NCBI GenBank assembly: GCA_037974665.1
Contig: CM075767.1
Location: 28,359,498 to 28,423,497, forward strand
Length of the DNA stretch: 64,000 nt
Reading direction: 5' to 3'
Source of the DNA: Ehretia macrophylla
Lineage: Eukaryota; Streptophyta; Magnoliopsida; Boraginales; Ehretiaceae
The position numbers and the translations under genes were made by a program. Below the pieces are notes generated by a model. It was not told where the DNA came from. It made no database searches and saw nothing but the letters and a program-made list of their open reading frames with translations. Shown here in pieces: positions 56,779 to 64,000 of this stretch. Numbering within the stretch: position 1 is the first letter of the stretch; the number at the start of each line of letters is the position of its first letter.

Positions 56779-56991
56779 GGGGCGTACAACATTCTTTTGG
56801 AAAGCTCTCTGAAAGATCTACGACGGGGGCAATAGGCCTGCTCGGCTGTGCCTGTTTTCGGAGCCCAAAATCTAACATTTTCATCAGTTTTGGGCCATTT
56901 TTTTTCTTTTTACACTATTTCATCGTCCTGAATCAATCGTCGTGAGCCGCAAGAAGGAGGAAACAAAAGGGATTTGCGCCCAGAACATGAC

Positions 56992-57110
56992 GGGTGCAAT
57001 AATACTAGAACTAATGCATCGGATCCCATCAGAACTTTGAAGTTAAGCGTGCTTGTGCGACAGTAGTAATTGGACTGGTGACCCCTTGGGAAGTCCTCGT
57101 GTTGCACCCT
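56992..57110 (+). rRNA. 5S rRNA: 5S rRNA gene copy 78 (type Z)
   Basis: Full length. G7A, C10A, C15T, C18A, C28T, C46T, G65T, A80T, G85T, C95T, C119T; A at 78. Confidence 0.9.
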
Positions 57111-57508
57111 TTTTTTTTGTTTTTTTGCCCCGTTTAGGCTTGCCAAGATGCTTTATCCATCACATTTCGATTATCGAGTCCCACGACATCTTCGGCAAGA
57201 CAACTTCACTTCGTGTAGAGGCTCGGCGCACAAACCGAGGGTGTAGGGCCAGTGACCAGGTCTCTGTCGTTCTATTGCCCATAACTTTTGATCCGTAAGG
57301 ACTTATGCGGCGCATAGCATACCGTTGGAAAGCTCTACAATAGGGGAAACAAGCCTGCTCAGCTACACCTATTTTTGGAGCCCAAAATCGAAAGTTTTCA
57401 ATAGTTTTGGGCCACGTTTCTCATTTTTGCATTGTTTGATCGTCCCAGATTGATCGTCGTGAGCCTCGAAAAAGACGACACGAATGGGCCTTGCGCCCTC
57501 AACATGAC

Positions 57509-57627
57509 GGGTGTGATCATACCAGCACTAATGCACTAGATCCCATCACAACTCTGAAGTTAAGGGTGCTTAGGCGACAGTAATACTTTGACGGGTGACC
57601 CCCTGGGAATTCCTCGTGTTGCACGCC
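57509..57627 (+). rRNA. 5S rRNA: 5S rRNA gene copy 79
   Basis: Full length. C6T, C29T, G30A, G41C, C57G, G64A, G75A, A80T, G81T, G102T, C117G; C at 78. Confidence 0.9.
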
Positions 57628-58036
57628 TTTTATTTTGTTTTTTTGCCCCGTTCAGGTTTGCCAAGATGTTTTATCCATCACATTTTTATTATCGAGTCCC
57701 ATGGCATCTTGGGCATGACAACTTTGCATCGTGTAGAAGCTGGGCCCGCAAACCAAGAGCGTGGGGCTTATGACCAGGTCTCTGTCGCTCTGGTGTCCAT
57801 AACTTTTGATCCGTAAGGAGTTATACAGTGCACAGTATACCATTGGAAAGCTCTCTGAAAGCTCTAAGACGGGGCAATAGGCCTGCTCGACTGCGCCTGT
57901 TTTCAGAGCCCAAAATCGAACATTTTCATCAATTTTGGGCCACTTTTCTTCTTTTTCCACTGTTTGATCGTCCCGGATCGATCATCGTGAGCTGTGAAAA
58001 GGACGACACATAAGTGTTTTGTGCCCTTAACATGAC

Positions 58037-58155
58037 GGGTGCGATCATACCAGTACTAATGCACTGGATCCCATCAGAACTCTAAATTTAAGCGTGGTAG
58101 GGCGATAGTTGTAATAGGACAGGCAATCCCCTGGGAATTCCTTGTGTTGGACCCC
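58037..58155 (+). rRNA. 5S rRNA: 5S rRNA gene copy 80
   Basis: Full length but diverged. C18T, C29T, G48A, G51T, C61G, T63A, C70T, A74T, G85A, T88C, G89A, C91T, G102T, C107T, C114G; A at 78. Confidence 0.9.
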
Positions 58156-58498
58156 CTTTTTGTTTTGTTTTTTTTTGCCCCGTTCAGGCTTGCCAAGATG
58201 CTTTATCTGTCACATTTCTACTATCGAGTCCCACGGCATCTCTGGCAAGACAACTTCATTTCGGGTAGAGGCTGGGCTCGCAAACTGAGGGCGTGGATCC
58301 TGTGACCAGGTCTCCGTCGTTCTAGTGCCTCTAAGTTTTGATCCGTAAGGAGTTATGTGGCGCACAACATACCATTGGAAAGCTCTCCGAAAGCTCTACG
58401 ATGGAAGCAGCATGCCTACTTGGCTACGCCTATTTTCGGAGCCCAAAATCGATCATTTTCATCTGTTTGGTGCTACTTTTCTTCTTTTTACATAGTTT

Positions 58499-58574
58499 CT
58501 CTGAAGTGAAGCGTGCTTATGTAACAGTAGTACTAGGACGGGTGACCCCCAAGGAAGTCCTCGTGTTGCACCAC
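58499..58574 (+). pseudogene. 5S rRNA: 5S rRNA pseudogene copy 81 (type U), 5' truncated
   Basis: Starts at gene base 44 (CTCTGAAG), fused to distal spacer (TTTTTACATAGTTT). The first 43 bases and the whole upstream promoter region are missing. T53G, G65T, C67T, G68A, T96A, G97A; C at 78. Confidence 0.9.
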
Positions 58575-58982
58575 TTTTTGTTTTGTTTTTTTTCCCTGTT
58601 CAGGCTTGCCAAGTTGCTTTATCAGTCACATTTCTATTATCAAGTCCCATGACATCTTGGGAAAGACAACTTCACTTCACGTAGAGGTTAGGCCCGCAAA
58701 CCGAGGGCTTGGGGCCTATGACCAAGTCTCCGTCGCTCTGGTGCCCATAACTTTTGATCTGTAAACAGTTATGCGGTGCACAGCATAACATTGGAAAGCT
58801 CTCCGAAAGCTCTACGAAGGCAGTAGGCCTGCTCTGCTGCACCAATTTTCAGAGCCCAAAATCAATTATTTTCATTAGTTTTGGGCCACGTTTCTTCTTT
58901 TTGCACTGTTTGATCACCCCTGATCAATCGTTGTGAGCCGCGAAAAGGACGACACATAAGGGCTTTGCGCCCTCAACATGAC

Positions 58983-59101
58983 GGGTACGATCATACTAGC
59001 ACTAATGCACTGGATCCCATCAGAACTCTGAAGTTAAGCGTGCTCGGGCGACAGTAGTAATAGGAAAATTGGCCCCCTAGGAAGTCCTCGTGTTGCACCA
59101 C
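58983..59101 (+). rRNA. 5S rRNA: 5S rRNA gene copy 82 (type X)
   Basis: Full length. G5A, C15T, C29T, T63C, G97A, C118A; A at 78. Box C is disrupted: GGAAAATTGG replaces GGACGGGTGA. Confidence 0.9.
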
Positions 59102-59512
59102 CTTTTTGTTTTGTTTTCTTGCCCCTTCACGCTTGCCAAAATGTTTTATCCATCACATTTCTATCATCGAGTCCCACGATATATTGGGCAAGACAACTTC
59201 ACTTCGAGTAGAGGTTGGGCCCGCAAATCGAAGGCGTGGGGCCTGTGACCAGGTCTCCGCCGTTCTAGTGCCCATAACTTTTGATCCGTAAGGAGTTATA
59301 CGGCGCACAACATACCGTTGGAAAGTACTCCGAAAGCTCTATGACGGGGGTAGACTGCCTGCTCAGCTGTCCCAATTTTCAGAGCCCAAAATCAAATATT
59401 TTCATCAATTTTGTGCCAATTTTATTCTTTTTGCATTGTTTCATCATCCCGGATCGATCGTCGTGAGCTACGAAAATGACGACAAATAAGGGTTTTGCAC
59501 CCTCAATTTGAC

Positions 59513-59631
59513 GGGTGCGATCATGCCAGCACTAATAAATTGGATCCCATCAGAACTCTGAAGTTAAGTGTGCTTAGGTGAAAATAGTACTAGGACGGGT
59601 GACCCCCTAGGAAGTCCTCGTGTTGCACCCC
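59513..59631 (+). rRNA. 5S rRNA: 5S rRNA gene copy 83 (type Y)
   Basis: Full length. A13G, G25A, C26A, C28T, C29T, C57T, G64A, C67T, C70A, G72A, G97A; C at 78. Confidence 0.9.
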
Positions 59632-60041
59632 TTTTTGTTTTGTTTTTTTGCCCCGTTCAGGTATGCAAAGATGCTTTATCTGTCACATTCTATTAATGAG
59701 TCCCATGACATCTTGGGCAGGACAACTTCGCTTCGCGTAGAGGCTGGGCCCGTAAATCGAGGGCGTGGGGCCTGTGACCAAGTCTCCGTCGCTCCGGTGC
59801 CCATAACTTTTGATCCGTAAGGAGTTATGCGACATACAGCATACCGTTGGGAAGCTCTCCGAAAGCTCTACGACGGGGGCAATATGCCTGCTCGGCTGCG
59901 CCTATTTTTTGAGCCCAAAATCGAACATTTTCATCATATTTGGGCCATTTTTCTTCTCTTTGCACTATTTTATCTTCCCGTATCGATCATCATGAGCTGG
60001 GAAAAGGATGAAACAAAAGGGCTTTGCACCCTCAACATGAT

Positions 60042-60160
60042 GGGTATGATCATACCAACACTAATGCACTGGATCCCATCAGAACTTTAAAGTTAAGCGT
60101 GCTTTTGTGATAGTAGCAATTGAACGGGTGACCCTCTGGGAAGTCCTCGTGTTGCACCCC
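60042..60160 (+). rRNA. 5S rRNA: 5S rRNA gene copy 84 (type Z)
   Basis: Full length. G5A, C6T, G17A, C29T, C46T, G48A, G64T, G65T, C67T, C70T, T76C, A80T, G82A, C94T; A at 78. Confidence 0.9.
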
Positions 60161-60571
60161 TTTTTTGTTTTTTTTTTTGCCCCGTTTAGGCTTGTCAAGA
60201 TGCTTTATCCGTCACATTTCTATTATCGAGTCCCACGGCATCTTGGGCAAGACAACTTCGCTTTGCGTAGAGGCTGGGCACACAAACTGAGGGCGTAGGG
60301 CCTATGACCAGGTTTTCGTCGTTCTGTTGCCTATAACTTTTTATTCGTAAGGACTTATGCGGCGCACAACATACCGTAGGAAAGCTCTCCGAAAGCTCTA
60401 CAACAGGACCAACAAGCCTGCTCGGCTGCACCTACTTTTGGAGCCCAAAATTGAAAGTTTTCATCAGTTTTGGGCCATGTTTCTTCATTTTGCACTATTT
60501 GATCGTCCCAGATCGATCATCGTAAGCTGCGAAAAGGATGACACATAAGGGCTTTGCACACTTAACATGAC

Positions 60572-60690
60572 GGGTGTGATCATACCAGTACTCATGCACC
60601 GGATCCCATCAAAACTCTGAACTTAAGCGTGCTTGGGCGATAGTTTTAATAGGATGAGTGACCCCTTGGGAAGTCCTCGTGTTGCACCCC
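60572..60690 (+). rRNA. 5S rRNA: 5S rRNA gene copy 85
   Basis: Full length. C6T, C18T, A22C, G41A, G51C, C70T, A74T, G75T, C84T, G86A, C95T; A at 78. Last copy; its spacer is interrupted at 60818. Confidence 0.9.
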
Positions 60691-62770
60691 CTTTTGTTTT
60701 GTTTTTTTGCCCCGTTAAGTCTTGCCAAGATGCTTTATCTATCACATTTCTACTATCGAGTCTCACGACATCTTGGGCAAGACAACTTCCATTCGCGTAG
60801 AGGCTGGGCCCGCAAACTGTCACGCCCCAACCCAGCCTATAAAGGTTAGACTAGGGTGTGATCTAATCATTCAAGTCATATCTCATACTTAATCGTTCAT
60901 GAAAATGGAACACTTAACGTTTTAGTCTAAACTCCACAATTTTTCAGAAAACTGGCAGCATAACGGCTGTAATTGGGCTCTTTAGTTTGACCTAATTCTC
61001 TAAACGCCTCAAAATTTCCAATCTCTATTTCATTTCCAACTAAGATTACTATTTTCCATCAATTGAAACACCTACTAGTTATCTCAAAGTCTCATTTGAT
61101 TAATAACCTAGCATGATACTATGTCTTGTTAGTTTGTTAATCCTTGTTGCAAACGTACCTGTTGATCTTAGCTTATCAATGAGTACCTGCTTAAGATTGG
61201 ATAGGTTCATTTTACTTAATCTTTATCGGATACTTCATAATTCTATGATAGATACTAGCCAATAACGATAGCAAAATGACCATAGTAGTGTCTATCTAGT
61301 TATGATCAGTACAAGCCAAAATTAGACCCCAAATTACAACGGGGGTCTTTTACATTACAACAACAAGCAACATAAAATGAAACAGTCTTCAAACAACATA
61401 TCGTTCATGAAAATGGCCATAGTCAAGTAAGGCACGTAGGGCAAGCAATCATTCTAAGAAATCATCATTAGGCACGTTGTCGTCGGGTACTTGTTCCTGG
61501 TCTTCTTCACCTGAGATGATAAAAGAGGGTGAGTCCTTATGAACTCAGCGAGGGGGAACGAGAAATAAGTTTTGAAACTCGTTTTTCGGTTCACCTTATG
61601 AAAACCTTTTTTTGGCAAGCATGAATATATCACAAGTAAATACATAATGTAATGTAAAAGTAAAGGAACACAATTACCCATCTTTCCTCCTCGAGGTCCT
61701 CTAGGAACCAAGCGAGAGTACTTATACACATAGTGAAAAGGATACGGTGAGCTTTTGCTCTCAGTTCAATTCCAGTATCAGTTGTTGCGGCCGGCTTCAA
61801 TTCATCCCCTTATCACGCCAAATGGGTGTACTCCGGATGTACCCCTAAATCCTACAACCAACTCTCCGAGGAAGTCTAGCCCCCAAGCGAGAGAGGGAAT
61901 TGGACAATGATAGTCACGGTTGCACCGGCAAGCCCGATGTCGCCCGGTGTGCGTGAACGCTACCACGCTAGAATGAAAGGTTGCAACCTTGTATGCAATG
62001 CACATTTATGACATGTAATATATCACATTAGGAGGACAACAAAGTAGGTTGCCTCCGAACAGTCATAAGATTGCACATTGACAAGTAAACAAGCGAGGCA
62101 TGATATGACAGGCAATTTCACTTATAAAGCACATGGAGTTATATGAATATTAAACTGGCAGCCATGTAACACATGTAAATCAAGTCATATAACTCACTTC
62201 GAAGTTCACGTAATCAAATAACAAGATTATTCAACATGCAACGACATCTACATGGGATCGGGTGCAAGAAAGCCTACTTGTCAACATATAATCAGTGAAA
62301 TCATGTTTAGGGCTATGAGGGCAGCTATGGGCAGCCTACTAATTACATAATTAAACGCGATATTCATAGGATCAACACTTAGCGAATTTACCTAGTCACT
62401 AGGGTTTCAATTCGTGCTTACCCGTGCGATTAAGCCCCAAATCATCTCGTATTTAAACTCAATCCATGCATTGATTAATTCAACACCCTCAAGTATTCAA
62501 AACAGTCCACACAACAGCCAGATGCCACAATCCCAGGCATTTAATACAACAAGAAAAGCTACAATAATTTTTCTAAGCATATCACTAGGTGAAACCCTCA
62601 CTGCAATGGACTGTTTTCTCACAAGCATTGAGACAAGAAAAAAATCTCCAATTCCAGTGAAAAAGATTTCAAATTAAATCTTAAGGAGTGAACTAAATTT
62701 AGAAACAAACCTCGTATCATTTGGAGTTCGGGTTCAAGAGTTATAGCCAAAACAGTGAGACTACACAAAA

Positions 62771-63133
62771 CTGTCCAGATTTGCACACATTTCAATACTT
62801 GTCGTTTTTGAGGGTCTTAGGGTCAGATTTAGCTATAGTCCATTTCTGACAAAAATGTCAAGAACCAAAAAATATAGATGCACACCAAATTTCATGCATT
62901 TTGGGTATCATTTACTAAGTCAAAACTGGTTCTTTCTACAAGGTCAGTGAATCTGCCAAAACCTGCTTCATTTTTCCAGACTTTCCAGATTTGGACACAT
63001 TTTGATAATTTTCCATTGAGGACTTTAGAATCAAAATTAGCTTGGCCTATTTCTGCGAAAAATTTTCAGAACTGGCAAAAAGAGTTACCTACCAATTTTC
63101 ACGCATTTTCAAGATCATTTACCTGGTCAAAAT
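62771..63133. repeat. Diverged direct repeat in the fourth LTR (period about 220 bp)
   Basis: CTGTCCAGATTTGCACACATTT (62771) and CTTTCCAGATTTGGACACATTT (62991) start two related segments. Both continue through CATTTCTGACAAAA or TATTTCTGCGAAAA to TTTCATGCATTTT or TTTCACGCATTTT, and end near AAGTCAAAAC or TGGTCAAAAT. Confidence 0.75.
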
Positions 63134-63320
63134 CACCTCGCACCAACAAGGCAGAAGGCTATCACATACCCGATTTCATCTATCATCACATTCTAGTCGA
63201 ATATCTTGCAATGCATGTTTATAAAAGCTCATGAAAACACATATATCAGAAGTACAGAAGTAAAAATAGACATTTAAGGGCATGCATGTGGATTTTGAAA
63301 GCTTTTCAAGAAGTTTTAGC

Positions 63321-63331
63321 CCTCACCTTAG
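63321..63331 (-). other. Splice-donor-like site in the fourth LTR
   Basis: CTAAG|GTGAGG on the minus strand, identical to the sites in the two complete elements. Confidence 0.5.
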
Positions 63332-63644
63332 CAAGACAACAAAGAAGATGTACAAACTCTTGAGGATGCACAAGATTGACTCTTTTCCTTGCTTAGCCGA
63401 GAGACCACTCGATTTTCTCTAATTTCCTAGCTTAGTAACCAAGTTCTTAGTAGGTGCATGTGGTTAGAACAAGAAGAAAATGAAATAGAAGCTAACAAAC
63501 TCACCTAAGCCGAAATGGATGTTCAATGAGCTTGCATGTGTGTCTCTTGCACTCTAGCTTTGCTTGGTCGAGTTCCTTGGTAGCTTGGAGGTCTTGAAGG
63601 GCCTTAGGATGAAGAACTTAGCTATGGAGTCTACAATATTCAGC

Positions 63645-63722
63645 TAGGGCCGAGAGAGAGAGAAAAAATGAGAGGGAGAGAGAAGAATGAGAGGAAATGA
63701 GAGAAAATGAAAGAAAAATAAA
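63645..63722 (+). repeat. Purine-rich GAGA tract
   Basis: Repeated GAGAGAGAGAAAAAATGAGA-type sequence of about 75 bp in the fourth LTR; simple-sequence in character. Confidence 0.7.
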
Positions 63723-64000
63723 AGCCTTGCAATGTTTGAAGCTTGTGTCGGCCTAGGGCCTTGCAAAAATCTGATTTGTGTCTTCAAGAAGCATTATTTG
63801 AAGTGTCTAGCATGGGCAAGAAGCTTGTGTCGAGATTTGGAGCTTTGGGGAGGGTCTTTGAGCAATTTTTTTATTGCTTTGTGTCATTAAATTGTCATAG
63901 AATGTTTGGGGAATAAATTTTGAAATTGAAGTGCATGCACAAGGGTCCATGTGGTCGGCCAAGGGTGTGTTTAAATCTGAATTTTTGTCTTGGTTGAGCA

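Larger units (their letters stand above)
36428..60817 (+). repeat. 5S rDNA tandem array, block C (47 copies, higher-order repeats)
   Basis: Units of about 530 bp as in block A, with shortened ones at 36705 (470), 37721 (331), 52320 (445) and 54358 (495). From about 42.8 kb copies fall into types in a recurring order. Type U (T53G or T53A; copies 51, 60, 67, 75, 81) is always followed by type X (C15T, A78; copies 52, 61, 68, 76, 82). X is always followed by type Y (G25A, C29T; copies 53, 58, 62, 69, 72, 77, 83). The spacer after every X copy carries ATGTTTTATCC(A)TC and mostly TATCTTGG instead of ATGCTTTATCCGTC and CATCTTGG. Types Z (copies 54, 78, 84, with AATTG at 77-81) and G (47, 63, 65, 73, with GCATGGG at 60-66) follow or intervene. 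The spacers hold no other gene. Confidence 0.93.
60818..64000 (-). mobile_element. Left LTR of a fourth LTR retrotransposon, runs off the window
   Basis: Begins TGTCACGCCCCAACCCAGCC, like the chromovirus LTR (TGTCACGCCCCGACCC), and interrupts a 5S spacer at CGCAAAC (candidate duplication CAAAC, 60813-60817). Later parts match the general layout of the other LTRs: CTCAGCGAGGG near 61547, an AGCGAGAGAGGGAATTGGACA stretch near 61889, and CCTCACCTTAG at 63321. Neither its end, a polypurine tract nor coding sequence appears before 64000, so the LTR is over 3.1 kb. Strand is inferred from the matching ends. No protein-coding gene recognised inside. Confidence 0.75.

Noticed and set aside
905..60550. 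Repeated 61-residue open frames in 5S spacers with a similar pattern (IRKELCGAQHTVGKL)
   Set aside because: They are one frame of the spacer repeat, begin at TTG rather than ATG, and are broken by stops or indels in many units. Recurrence comes from the tandem repeat, not from coding selection.
143..60817. CRISPR-like array
   Set aside because: Regular repeats are 530-bp 5S units with related spacers; this is eukaryotic rDNA, not short repeats with unique spacers.
62878..63234. 118-codon open frame in the fourth LTR
   Set aside because: Overlaps a diverged direct repeat in non-coding LTR sequence; no domain recognised.

Overview
This window is plant nuclear DNA. About two thirds of it is a tandem 5S ribosomal DNA array, broken up by LTR retrotransposons. 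No ordinary host protein-coding gene was recognised. The 5S sequence (start GGGTGCGATCATACC, end GTTGCACCCC) and the Ty3/gypsy chromovirus proteins point to a flowering plant. The 5S termini resemble those of many eudicots, but the species cannot be named from this sequence.

Layout: 1-142 is the terminal piece of an LTR. 143-11238 is 5S block A (21 gene copies). 11239-20729 is a complete Tekay-like chromovirus on the minus strand, with two 2.3 kb LTRs, a 5-bp target duplication ATTTT and a full gag-pol frame. 20730-29302 is 5S block B (17 copies). 29303-36427 is a second LTR element, also in minus orientation, with 2.6 kb LTRs, target duplication TGTGG and a short non-coding interior, so it is non-autonomous. 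36428-60817 is 5S block C (47 copies). 60818-64000 is the start of another LTR that runs off the window.

The 5S genes are all on the plus strand. Each is about 119 bp, in a unit of about 530 bp, followed by a T-rich terminator and preceded by a CATAA element near -28 and usually a C at -1. I located 85 copies: 80 near full length and 5 badly truncated or internally deleted. No copy matches the window consensus exactly. All share substitutions relative to the usual plant 5S sequence, including one in the internal promoter. In block C the copies fall into recurring types in a fixed order, which is a higher-order repeat.

The most unusual coding feature is the gag-pol of the first element. It is one uninterrupted 1,540-codon frame with no frameshift. 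It contains eight premature stops, all eight TAG, and ends in TAA. The two complete elements share a 156-nt block in their LTRs, the same primer-binding site, a conserved splice-donor-like site and a palindrome beside the polypurine tract. This suggests that the non-coding element depends on machinery like that of the coding one. All four insertions lie within about 110 bp of the same part of the 5S spacer; the two complete ones are in the same orientation, and the two partial ones appear to be.
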